Shown: one piece after another, positions 30,119 through 38,815 of the stretch | Position numbering within the stretch: the first letter of the stretch is position 1 | How the letters are laid out: each line of letters starts with the position of its first letter | NCBI GenBank assembly: GCA_938041695.1 | Contig: CALISI010000058.1 | Span: 1-46,332, forward strand | Length of the DNA stretch: 46,332 nucleotides | Direction: 5' to 3' | From: an uncultured Actinomyces sp. | Lineage (GTDB): Bacteria; Actinomycetota; Actinomycetes; Actinomycetales; Actinomycetaceae | Notes under the pieces: model-generated | What the model was told of the DNA's origin: nothing | Database searches by the model: none | Seen by the model: only the letters and a program-made list of their open reading frames with translations | Made by a program: the position numbers and the translations under genes

Positions 30119-32461
30119 CTAGTTTCTTCGGCCGCCATTGCTATTGCCGGTGTTATTGTTCCCGCCATTGCCGTTGTTGGAACCGTTGCCGTTGCCCGGC
30201 GGGTTCCCATTCCCGTTCCCGTTTCCGTTATTGGAACCGTTCCCATTGCCGTTGTTGCCATTACCGTTATTTCCGTTCTCCGAACCCTCAGTAGGCTCGG
30301 CGGACGGGGTCTCCGTCGGGGTAGGCGTCTCGGTGGGCTGCGGAGCAGACTGCGGGGCCTCGCTCGACGCGGAAGGCGTGGGCGTCGGCGTGTTACGCGC
30401 CTTGCGGTTGGACTTCACCTTCCACGTGAACTCGGTTTCCGTCAGGTCTGCGGTCGCGGGCTTCATGTAGTCCATCCACACGTCCACGGGCCAGTCACCG
30501 CCGTGGAACTGGCCGATGCCGCCAACGTCGTCGAGGGGAACAGAATTACCTTCGTCATCAGACTGGTACATCGACACGGTGGTGACCATGCCCGGCACGA
30601 AGCCCACGAACTGTGCGGAGAGCTGGTCGGAGGAGGTACCGGTCTTGCCCGCGGTCGTCAGTCGCGGAATCGAGGCGTTAACGCGGCTGGCCGTACCATC
30701 ACCGCTCGTGACGGCCTCGAGGGCCGGCATGATCGAGGAGACTTCCTCGACGTCGAATACGCGCTTGGGGGCCACGTCGCCGCTGTAGAGCAGCTTGCCG
30801 TTCGAGTCCTCGACCTTCTTCACGATGTGCGCGGTGACCCGCTCGCCGCCGTTTGCGATCGTCGAGTATGCGGTCGTCAGGTCGATGTTGTGCGGCGAGG
30901 AGGGGCCCAGGACGTTGAGGATGTGATCGTTCAGGCCCAGCGTCTCCTCGGGGATACCCGCGTCGACCGCGGCCTTGCGCGTATTCTCGGGCTCCACGTC
31001 GTCGTTGAGGGCCACGAACACCGTATTCATGGAGTACGCGGTGGCCTTTACCAGCGTCACGTCACCGAAAGAGTACCCGCCGTCGTTGAACACCGGCGTT
31101 TTCATGTCTCGGAAGTACTGCGGCGACTTACCCGAAAAAGTGTCGTTGACGGTGCCGCCCAGCCGCGCGTTCGCCAGCAGCGCGAATGGCTTGAAGGACG
31201 AGCCCGCCATCGCAATATCCTGCGTGACAGCATTCTGCTGGCGCTGCTCGTAGTCCGCGCCCGCGTACTCGGCGAGAATCTCGCCCGTGGCCGGGTCCAT
31301 CGACGACAAAGCGACGTGCTGATGCGTCGGATCCCAGCCGCGGACCTCGTTCATGCCCTCGGCTGCCGCGACAGCCTGGTCCTGATGCTCCTTAACGATC
31401 GTGGAGGTGATGCGCAGGCCACCCTGGCTGATCTTGTCCTCGTCGAACTGGCCGGAGGCGATGAGCTCCGACTTGACCTGAGCCATCAGGTAGCCGGTCG
31501 TGCCGCTCATCGACTCACTGTTGAGGGTGTCGGGGTCAATCGTCTCGGGGAAGACCGCGGAGTCGTGCTGCGCCTGAGTAATCCAGCCGTCCTCCAGCAT
31601 GAGGTTCAGGTCGCGCTCCCAGCGCTCCTTCGCCTTGTCGGGGTTGACGGCCGGGTCCCACGCGGAGGGCGCGGGGATGACGGCAGCGAGGAGCGCCGAC
31701 TCAGACAGGGTGAGCTGGTCTGCGCCGTGACCAAAGTAGGCCTGGGCAGCGGCGTCGATGCCGTAGGCGCCACGACCGAAGTAGATCGTGTTCATGTAGG
31801 CGCCAATGACCTCGTCCTTGGACTTCTCGCGGTTGATCTTGATCGCCAAGACCGCTTCCTTGAGCTTGCCCGTGTACGACGTGGTCTCACCGACGTAATA
31901 GCGTTCAACGTACTGCTGGGTGAGGGTCGATCCGCCCTGGCGAGCACCGCCACGCAGGTTGTTGACGAGCGCGCGGAAAATGCCCTTCAGGTCGACGCCT
32001 GAGTTCGTGTAGAACGTGCGGTCCTCGGAGGCGATGATCGTCTTGGGCACATAGTCGGGCAGCTTCGTCGTGTCGATGATCTGACGATTGATCTCACCCA
32101 GGGTGCCCATCTCGGTCGTGCCATCGGCGTAGTAGACGGTCGTCTTCTGCGCGAGGGCCAGATCGTCCGGCGCGGGCACGGTCAGCGTGTTGTAGAGGTA
32201 CAGGAACACGGCCATGCCAGCAATGAACACGCCCAGGAAGATGGTCAGAATTCCAAACCCGATGCGCTTGGCCCACCGGAATTTCTTCTTCGCGGGGCCC
32301 TTCTTACCGGCCGACGAGGCCGTGGCGGCCTTCTTGGAAGCACGCGACGAAGCGGCGGCGCGCGTCGCGCGCCGCGAGGGCAGGGCGTCGCGGTGCGACG
32401 CGCCCGAGCCGCCAGGCTCGATGATGTCGTTCCAGTCGGACCGTCCGTTGTTAGTAGCCAC
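30119..32461 (-). CDS. Class A penicillin-binding protein (transglycosylase/transpeptidase)
   Basis: A 780-residue cell-wall synthase. After a basic cytoplasmic region comes one membrane helix (about 68-92). The GT51 transglycosylase domain has IIASEDRTFYTNSGVD and GGSTLTQQYV. The transpeptidase domain has the SxxK serine in GSSFKPFA, SxN in AYSMNTV and KTG in AGKTGTSS. A Thr/Pro/Ser linker then leads to a C-terminal tail of about 50 residues that is nearly all Asn and Gly, possibly a wall-associating extension. Start GTG 32461 follows AAAGGGCG. It builds peptidoglycan from the lipid II that MurJ flips. Confidence 0.95.
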   Translation of the reverse strand: MATNNGRSDWNDIIEPGGSGASHRDALPSRRATRAAASSRASKKAATASSAGKKGPAKKKFRWAKRIGFGILTIFLGVFIAGMAVFLYLYNTLTVPAPDDLALAQKTTVYYADGTTEMGTLGEINRQIIDTTKLPDYVPKTIIASEDRTFYTNSGVDLKGIFRALVNNLRGGARQGGSTLTQQYVERYYVGETTSYTGKLKEAVLAIKINREKSKDEVIGAYMNTIYFGRGAYGIDAAAQAYFGHGADQLTLSESALLAAVIPAPSAWDPAVNPDKAKERWERDLNLMLEDGWITQAQHDSAVFPETIDPDTLNSESMSGTTGYLMAQVKSELIASGQFDEDKISQGGLRITSTIVKEHQDQAVAAAEGMNEVRGWDPTHQHVALSSMDPATGEILAEYAGADYEQRQQNAVTQDIAMAGSSFKPFALLANARLGGTVNDTFSGKSPQYFRDMKTPVFNDGGYSFGDVTLVKATAYSMNTVFVALNDDVEPENTRKAAVDAGIPEETLGLNDHILNVLGPSSPHNIDLTTAYSTIANGGERVTAHIVKKVEDSNGKLLYSGDVAPKRVFDVEEVSSIMPALEAVTSGDGTASRVNASIPRLTTAGKTGTSSDQLSAQFVGFVPGMVTTVSMYQSDDEGNSVPLDDVGGIGQFHGGDWPVDVWMDYMKPATADLTETEFTWKVKSNRKARNTPTPTPSASSEAPQSAPQPTETPTPTETPSAEPTEGSENGNNGNGNNGNGNGSNNGNGNGNGNPPGNGNGSNNGNGGNNNTGNSNGGRRN

Positions 32462-32541
32462 GTATTCGCCCTTTCAGCGGATTGTTATGTTCCTAGCCTA
32501 ACGGTGTTTCCTAAAAGAACCCCAAAGTATGGTCCGCAACA

Positions 32542-32578
32542 CAGCGGGTGGATGCGCTCACCGCGCACCCACCCGCTG
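32542..32578. terminator. Hairpin between gnd and the penicillin-binding protein gene
   Basis: CAGCGGGTGG pairs with CCACCCGCTG around a 17-base loop, 26 bases past the gnd stop (32604). It may end the gnd message; no T tract. Confidence 0.5.
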
Positions 32579-32603
32579 CTAGAGAACCTTCCGTCTCTTC
32601 AGG

Positions 32604-34070
32604 TCAGGACCACTGTTCCTCGGGACGACCCGGCACCGCCCACAGGGTGTGGAAGACGCCCTCCTTGTCGACCCGGTGGTAGGTGTGGGAGCCGAAGAAG
32701 TCGCGCTGACCCTGGATGAGGGCGGCCGGCAGGCGCGTCGCGCGAATCTGGTCGAAGTAGGCCAGGGACGAGGCGAACACGGGGATCGGAACGCCTGCGA
32801 GGGCCGCCTGGGCCACGACGCGGCGCAGCGCGGGCGTGCACTCCTGGAAGCGGGTCGCGAACGGCTCGGCGGCCAGCAGCAGCGGCAGGTCGGGGTCGGC
32901 CTCGTAGGCGCGAGTGATGTCGTCGAGGAAGGCGGCGCGGATGATGCAGCCCGCGCGCCAGATGCGAGCCAGGGAGCCCTTATCGATGCCCCACTCGTAC
33001 TCGGCAGCCCCGGCCTCGATCTCGTCGAAGCCCTGCGAGTAGGCGACGATCTTGGAGGCAAAAAGCGCCTGGCGCACGTCCTCGATGAACGCGGCCCGGG
33101 CCTCGTCCGACTCGATGACGAGGGCGGAGGCGTTGCCCGCGAGCGCCTGGCCTGCCGCACGCTGGGCGGGCTCGGAGGACGCGCCGCGCGCGAAGGTCGC
33201 CTCGCCGATCGCGGTGACGGGGACGGCCAGGTCGAGGGCGGTCTGCACGGTCCACTTGCCGGTGCCCTTCTGCGAGGCGGCGTCCACGATGAGGTCGACG
33301 AGGGGCTTGCCCGTCTCGGCGTCCACCTGGCGCAGGACCTCGGCGGTGATCTCCATGAGGTAGGAGTTGAGCTCACCCTCGTTCCAGGCGGCAAAAATGT
33401 CGGCGATTTCGGCGGGGGTGGCGCCCAGGCCCTCGCGCAGGAGGGTGTAGGCCTCGGCGATGACCTGCATGTCCGCATACTCGATGCCGTTGTGCACCAT
33501 CTTCACGAAGTGGCCGGCGCCGTTCGCGCCAATGTAGGTGCAGCAGGGCACGCCGTCGTAGGTGGCGGCGATGGCCTCGAACATGGGGCCGAGGCGGTCG
33601 TACGAGGCCGGGGTGCCGCCGGGCATGATGGAGGGACCCCACAGGGCGCCCTCCTCGCCGCCGGAGACGCCCGCGCCCACGAAGTGCAGGCCGCGCTCGG
33701 CGGCCCACTTCTCGCGGCGGATCGTGTCGGTGAACAGGGAGTTACCGCAGTCGACGATGATGTCACCCTCATCCATGAGAGCGGCAAGCTGCTCCATGAC
33801 GGCGTCCGTCGAGGGGCCGGCCTGGACCATCATGATGGCGACGCGCGGGGTGCGCAGGGAGGCGATGAAGTCCTCGAGCCGGGACGCGGGGACGAAGGTC
33901 GCCTCGTCGCCGTGGCGGGCCATGAGCTTCTCGGTGCGAGCCTGGGTCCTGTTGAAGACGGCGGTCGCGTAGCCGTTGCGGGCCAGGTTACGGGCGAGGT
34001 TTGCGCCCATGACTCCCAGGCCGTACACGCCGATATCGGCCGATGCCTTCTCGGGGGTGAACGTGCTCAT
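32604..34070 (-). CDS. gnd: 6-phosphogluconate dehydrogenase, decarboxylating
   Basis: A 488-residue enzyme of the oxidative pentose phosphate pathway; it makes ribulose 5-phosphate, CO2 and NADPH. NADP site IGVYGLGVMGANLARN (12-27), substrate signature FVGAGVSGGEEGALWGPSIMPGG, catalytic Lys/His-Asn in GHFVKMVHNGIEY, and SQKGTGKWT. ATG 34070 with GGAGAG upstream replaces a longer frame lacking support. Length matches the long, dimeric form of the family. Confidence 0.96.
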   Translation of the reverse strand: MSTFTPEKASADIGVYGLGVMGANLARNLARNGYATAVFNRTQARTEKLMARHGDEATFVPASRLEDFIASLRTPRVAIMMVQAGPSTDAVMEQLAALMDEGDIIVDCGNSLFTDTIRREKWAAERGLHFVGAGVSGGEEGALWGPSIMPGGTPASYDRLGPMFEAIAATYDGVPCCTYIGANGAGHFVKMVHNGIEYADMQVIAEAYTLLREGLGATPAEIADIFAAWNEGELNSYLMEITAEVLRQVDAETGKPLVDLIVDAASQKGTGKWTVQTALDLAVPVTAIGEATFARGASSEPAQRAAGQALAGNASALVIESDEARAAFIEDVRQALFASKIVAYSQGFDEIEAGAAEYEWGIDKGSLARIWRAGCIIRAAFLDDITRAYEADPDLPLLLAAEPFATRFQECTPALRRVVAQAALAGVPIPVFASSLAYFDQIRATRLPAALIQGQRDFFGSHTYHRVDKEGVFHTLWAVPGRPEEQWS

Positions 34071-34185
34071 GCGATAACTCTCCTCACAAATAGTCGAATC
34101 ATTCCCAGGGTACGGCGGTGGCCCCTGCACCGCACCGTGCGCGGGCGTGACGATTGTCGCCCCGCGCCCGTCTCAGTGCCCGGTC

Positions 34186-35793
34186 TCAGTTCTCCTGGGC
34201 TTCGCGGGCGGCCTTCGCGGCGGCCTTGCGGGCCTTCTTTTCCGCGAGCTTGGCCTCCCAGCGGGCCTGCTGGGCCTGGTACTCCTGCGCGAGAGCGCGC
34301 ACGTCGTCCGACGACCACCACTCGAGAAGGGCCTGACGGGCCGCCTCCTCGCCCAGCGGTCCGCGCTCGATGCGCAGCTCAAGCAGGTAGTCGCGGGCGA
34401 TCTTCACGGCGCGCGAGGGGCGCAGCCCGAGGATCTCCATGATCTGGTCGCCGTCGAGGTCGGGGCGGATCGCGTCGAGTTCCTCCTGCTCGCGCAGGGC
34501 GGCGATGCGCGCCTCGAGGTCGTCGTAGGCGGCGGACAGGTAGTTGGCCTTACGGCGGTTGCGGGTCGTGCAGTCGGCGCGCGTGAGGCGGTGGAGGCGT
34601 TCGAGGAGATCGCCCGCGTCGGCCACGTAACGGCGCACCGCCGAGTCGGACCAGGCGGCCTCGCCGTAGCCGTGGAAGCGCAGGTGCAGCGCGACCAGGG
34701 TGGTCACGGCCTCGGTCGTCGCCTTGTCGAAGTGCAGGGCCTTCATACGCTTGCGCGTCATCTTGGCGCCCACGATCTCGTGGTGGTGGAAGGACACGGT
34801 GCCGTTCTTCTCGAAGCGGCGGGTCGCCGGCTTACCGACGTCGTGCATGAGGGCCGCGAAACGCAGGATGAAGTCGGGGGCGGGAACCGGGCCGTCCGGG
34901 CCGGTCTCCAGGTCCATCGCCTGCTCGACGACGGTGAGGGTGTGCTCGTAGACGTCCTTGTGGCGCTTGTGCTCGTCCACGGTGGAGACGAGGGCGGCGA
35001 CCTCGGGCAGGACGATGTCGGCGACACCCGTGTGGACCATCAGCTCAATGCCGCGACGCGGGTAGGGCGAGATGATGAGGCGCTCGAGCTCGGCGCGGAT
35101 GCGCTCGGCCGAGACGATTTCGAGGCGCGAGGCCATGGTTTCCATCGCGTTCATGACGTCCATGTCGACGTCGAGGCCCAGCTGCGCGCTAAAGCGGGCC
35201 GCACGCATGATGCGCAGCGGATCATCGTCGAAGGACTGCTCGGCGGACACGGGGGTGCGCAGGTTACCGTCCGCGAGGTCCGCGAGGCCGCCGCACGGGT
35301 CGACGAGTGCCATCTGCGGCAGGCGCATCGCCATCGCGTTGACCGTGAAGTCGCGACGCGTCAGGTCGCCCTCGAGCGTGTCGCCGAAAGTCACCTCGGG
35401 CTTGCGCGAACCGATCTCGTACTCGTCGGTGCGGTAGGTCGTCACCTCGACGATCAGGTCGCCGCGGCGCCCTCCGATCGTGCCGAACTCCTTGCCGATG
35501 TCCCAGGTTGCGTTGCCCCACGTCGCCAGGAGCTCCTCGGTGCGCTCGGGGCGCGCGGAGGTCGTCATATCGAAGTCGTGCGGCGTCACTCCCAGGAACG
35601 CGTCGCGCACGGGCCCGCCGACGAGCGCGAGCTCCTCCCCGGCCTCGTGAAAAATCGTGCCGAGTTCCATAATCGCGGGCGGGAGCGCCGCAAAGGTCCT
35701 CGTGGCGTTCGCCATGAGGGTAGGAATGTCCGTCGTTCCGGCGTTTTGCGCGGTCGCGGGGCCGTTATTCGGAGAAGCTGACTGGGTACTCAT
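34186..35793 (-). CDS. pcnA: CCA tRNA nucleotidyltransferase
   Basis: A 535-residue enzyme that adds or repairs the 3'-CCA of tRNAs; the tRNA-Leu of this window lacks an encoded CCA and needs it. The nucleotidyltransferase domain has LVGGPVRDAFLG (58-69) and the metal-binding DFD (73-75). The RRDFTVNAMA and RIMRAARFSAQL motifs follow. The second half contains an HD-type domain (MHDVGKP, HHHEIVGAKM). A Lys/Ala-rich helix (AKLAEKKARKAAAKAA) ends it. Start ATG 35793, 69 bases from the divergent NUDIX gene. Confidence 0.93.
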   Translation of the reverse strand: MSTQSASPNNGPATAQNAGTTDIPTLMANATRTFAALPPAIMELGTIFHEAGEELALVGGPVRDAFLGVTPHDFDMTTSARPERTEELLATWGNATWDIGKEFGTIGGRRGDLIVEVTTYRTDEYEIGSRKPEVTFGDTLEGDLTRRDFTVNAMAMRLPQMALVDPCGGLADLADGNLRTPVSAEQSFDDDPLRIMRAARFSAQLGLDVDMDVMNAMETMASRLEIVSAERIRAELERLIISPYPRRGIELMVHTGVADIVLPEVAALVSTVDEHKRHKDVYEHTLTVVEQAMDLETGPDGPVPAPDFILRFAALMHDVGKPATRRFEKNGTVSFHHHEIVGAKMTRKRMKALHFDKATTEAVTTLVALHLRFHGYGEAAWSDSAVRRYVADAGDLLERLHRLTRADCTTRNRRKANYLSAAYDDLEARIAALREQEELDAIRPDLDGDQIMEILGLRPSRAVKIARDYLLELRIERGPLGEEAARQALLEWWSSDDVRALAQEYQAQQARWEAKLAEKKARKAAAKAAREAQEN

Positions 35794-35862
35794 CGTCCCT
35801 AAGCATGCCAGGAAAGCACCCTGGCCGACTACCGGGGGCCGCCTACCGGCTAAAGTGGAGTC

Positions 35863-36396
35863 ATGCCTGCACGTCCAGTTGACCGCCGAGGCGGGGTGCC
35901 CAGACCCCCGCGTCGGTCCGCTTCTGTGCGCGCTGGCCGTTCTCATCTGCCGATTTCCGCGGAAACCAGCGCGGGCGGCATCGTCGTCGACGTGCGTGAC
36001 GGAATTCCCTATGCGGCGTTGATCGCGCGGCGCAATCGGGCGGGCCGCATCGAGTGGTGCCTGCCCAAGGGCCACCTCGAGGGATCGGAGACTCCCCAGC
36101 AGGCCGCTCTGCGCGAGGTGGCCGAGGAAACCGGCATCCACGGGCGCATCATCCGCCACCTCGCGTCGATCGACTACTGGTTCTCCGGCAGCGACCGCCG
36201 CGTCCACAAGGTCGTCCACCACTACCTGATGGGGTACGAGTCCGGCACAATCACCGTGGATGGCGATCCGGATCACGAGGCCGAGGAGGCCGCGTGGGTG
36301 CCGCTGCGCGACGTGTCGCGCCAGCTCGCCTACCCCAACGAGCGTCGCATCGTGCGCATCGCCCTCGACCTGCTGTACCGGGATAGCCGTGACTAG
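35863..36396 (+). CDS. NUDIX hydrolase
   Basis: A 177-residue protein with a complete NUDIX box at 70-92 (G-HLEG-ETPQQAALREVAEETGI), the Mg-dependent site for hydrolysing nucleoside diphosphate-linked substrates. The N-terminal 30 residues are basic and Pro-rich. The SAGGIVV opening and LPKGHLEG are typical of the MutT-like branch beside pcnA in Actinobacteria. Substrate unknown. Its last codons overlap the next gene's GTG by 8 bases. Confidence 0.9.
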   Translation: MPARPVDRRGGVPRPPRRSASVRAGRSHLPISAETSAGGIVVDVRDGIPYAALIARRNRAGRIEWCLPKGHLEGSETPQQAALREVAEETGIHGRIIRHLASIDYWFSGSDRRVHKVVHHYLMGYESGTITVDGDPDHEAEEAAWVPLRDVSRQLAYPNERRIVRIALDLLYRDSRD

Positions 36397-38815
36397 GCGC
36401 GCGGTGTGGGTGGCCGCCCTGTGCGCGGCGCTGGCTCTTCCCTTCGGCCTCGGGCTCAGCGAGGCCGGGGCCGCTCCCCGACCCGCGGAAGCCTCGCAGT
36501 CCGACGCGTCGCGCCCCGCGGTGATGGGCGCTGCGGCCGAGGCATCGGGTCTCGTCATCTCCATCAACTCGCTCTCCCCTCGCATCGTGACGAATGAGAA
36601 CGAAGTGATCGTGTCCGGCACGGTTCACAACGATTCGCCGACGACTCTCGCGAATATCTCCCTCAAGGTGTTCGTCGCCAACGAGACGCCGATCTCGGTG
36701 GCCGCGCTCACGACGGCGCTCACCGAGGACGAACCCGACGCCACGCACGCTGCATCCTCCTCGCTCACCGACGTCGTCCGCGGCGCCACGGTCTCCTTCG
36801 AGATCCGCATCCCCACCTCTTCGCTCCCCCTGACCGACACAACCGAGTGGGGACCGCGCGTCATCACAGTGGCCGCCAACTCCGGCGAGTACTCCGGCAA
36901 GGACCGCTCGATCCTCGTGTGGGACTCGGGCGCCCAGGTCTCTGCTTCGCGCGTCAACGCCGTGGTTCCATGGACCTCGACGAGCGCCACCCAGGACCAG
37001 GCGGAACGCTCCGCAGTCCTGAATCTGGCCGCCTCCCCGGGCGTCACCCTGGCCGTTGACCCGCTGCTCATTCCGCTCGGACCGCAGCCCACCGCCTCGC
37101 CGAGCCCCTCGCCCGATTCCGAAACCTCCGAGACCCAATCGGGTCAATCCGGCCACTCCGGCACCCAGTCGGGGCAGTCGGGCGCAGCCACGGCCTCGCC
37201 GAGCCCATCCTCCTCCCCCACCCCGACGCCCGCACCCACGACGACCGACCCGGCGCAGCGCTCGCGCGACCTCCAGTCCGAGGCCTTCGTGTCAGCCCTC
37301 ATGGGGGCAGCAAACGAGCTCATCGCGCTCCCGGAGGGCGACGCCGACCTCGGCGCCCTCGCCCTGTCGGGCAACACGGGCTTCTGGGACCGAGCCTCCC
37401 GCTCGATCGCGGCCTTCCCCTCGTCCCTGCGCGAGGCCGGCTGGGTGGCCCCCACGACCTCACCCACGACCTCACCCACGTCGCCGACCCCCTCACCCTC
37501 CGCGAGCGCCACAGAAACCCCCAGCGCCTCAGCGTCATCATCCCCATCCGGGCAGAGCGCCACGACAACAACCATGCCCGACGCGGGGCCCACGATCCTG
37601 CGCAACGTCGCGTGGCCAGCCAACACGACCTTCGGCACGACGTTCCTGTCGAACTATGCCTCGACCGACCAGATCACGATCGCCCCGGCCTCGGCACTCA
37701 CCCCCGCCGAAGAGGTCACCTTCACCTCCTACGCGCGCGTGAACGTCAACCCAGCGACGGGCGAGACGGCGACCGACGGCACCGGGGCGCGCACGCTCGC
37801 CCAGCAGGCCGACCTGGCCTCGATCCTGTCGTGGAACGCCTCCGGAGGCGACGAGCTCGACGCCGAGCAGGCCCTCACGGCGATCACGGCGATCATCGCG
37901 CGCGAACGCCCTTCCTCGTCGCCCACTCTCTTTGCGGCGGCCGCGCGCGGCACGACCGTCAACGAGTCCCTCACCAAGCGTGTCAACGCCCTCTTCTCCC
38001 CGCGCTGGGTCTCCGCCCAGACTTTCAGTGACATCGCTGCCAGCGAGCCGACCGACGTCGAGCGTCAGACCGTCGATGCAGGCACGCTCGACGCGGACAC
38101 GTCCACCGCGATCTCAGCCATGGCTTCGTCCCTGACCAGCCTCGGGCCTCTCGCGAAGGCCACGGACGATCCCGACGCCGTCTACGACTCGGTGACGCCC
38201 CAGATCCTGCCCTCCCTGGCCGCGCAGCTCACCCCCTCCGAACAGCTCGACTCGGCGACCGCGATGACGTCGCAGATCACGGGCATGCTCTCCGCGGTGA
38301 CCGTCGAACCGTCCTCGGCCGTCAACCTCATCAACAAGTCCGCGAACTTTCCCGTCCTCGTGCGCAACAACCTGCCGTGGCCGGTCCACGTCGACGTGAC
38401 CCTCGTGCCCGACGACCCGCGTCTGCGCGCCACCCCGGCGCAGTACCAAACGCTGGCCGCGCAGGGGGCGACGACGGTTGAGGTGCCCGTGGGCGCGATC
38501 GGCAGCGGCGACATCGAGGTCACCTACAAGGTCACGACGCCGGACGGCCACATCCTGGACGACTCCCGGACCGTGACCGTGCGCATGCGCGCCGGGTGGG
38601 AGGACGCGATCACCGCCGTCATCGCATCCCTCTTCGGAGCGCTCTTCCTCGTCGGCATCACGCGGTCACTCCGCAAGCGGGCCGCCCGCAAGGCGCAGGG
38701 TTCTGCCGAGGTCGGCACAACCGATGCCGGTGCCACCGACGAGGCCTCGGCGCCCACTGACGACAACACCGAATCCGAGACAGCAACGACGACAACGACG
38801 AAGGAGACCCCATGA
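36389..38815 (+). CDS. DUF6049-type secreted, membrane-anchored protein
   Basis: An 808-residue exported protein. Start GTG 36389 gives a signal peptide (TRRAVWVAALCAALALPFGLGL, then cleavage near AGAAP). Two Ser/Pro/Thr-rich low-complexity stretches lie at about 230-290 and 355-400. A C-terminal membrane helix (AITAVIASLFGALFLVGI) is followed by a basic then acidic cytoplasmic tail. The family is known in Actinobacteria between a NUDIX gene and murJ but has no assigned biochemical activity; the arrangement suggests a role at the cell wall. The stop overlaps murJ (ATGA). Confidence 0.8.
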   Translation: MTRRAVWVAALCAALALPFGLGLSEAGAAPRPAEASQSDASRPAVMGAAAEASGLVISINSLSPRIVTNENEVIVSGTVHNDSPTTLANISLKVFVANETPISVAALTTALTEDEPDATHAASSSLTDVVRGATVSFEIRIPTSSLPLTDTTEWGPRVITVAANSGEYSGKDRSILVWDSGAQVSASRVNAVVPWTSTSATQDQAERSAVLNLAASPGVTLAVDPLLIPLGPQPTASPSPSPDSETSETQSGQSGHSGTQSGQSGAATASPSPSSSPTPTPAPTTTDPAQRSRDLQSEAFVSALMGAANELIALPEGDADLGALALSGNTGFWDRASRSIAAFPSSLREAGWVAPTTSPTTSPTSPTPSPSASATETPSASASSSPSGQSATTTTMPDAGPTILRNVAWPANTTFGTTFLSNYASTDQITIAPASALTPAEEVTFTSYARVNVNPATGETATDGTGARTLAQQADLASILSWNASGGDELDAEQALTAITAIIARERPSSSPTLFAAAARGTTVNESLTKRVNALFSPRWVSAQTFSDIAASEPTDVERQTVDAGTLDADTSTAISAMASSLTSLGPLAKATDDPDAVYDSVTPQILPSLAAQLTPSEQLDSATAMTSQITGMLSAVTVEPSSAVNLINKSANFPVLVRNNLPWPVHVDVTLVPDDPRLRATPAQYQTLAAQGATTVEVPVGAIGSGDIEVTYKVTTPDGHILDDSRTVTVRMRAGWEDAITAVIASLFGALFLVGITRSLRKRAARKAQGSAEVGTTDAGATDEASAPTDDNTESETATTTTTKETP

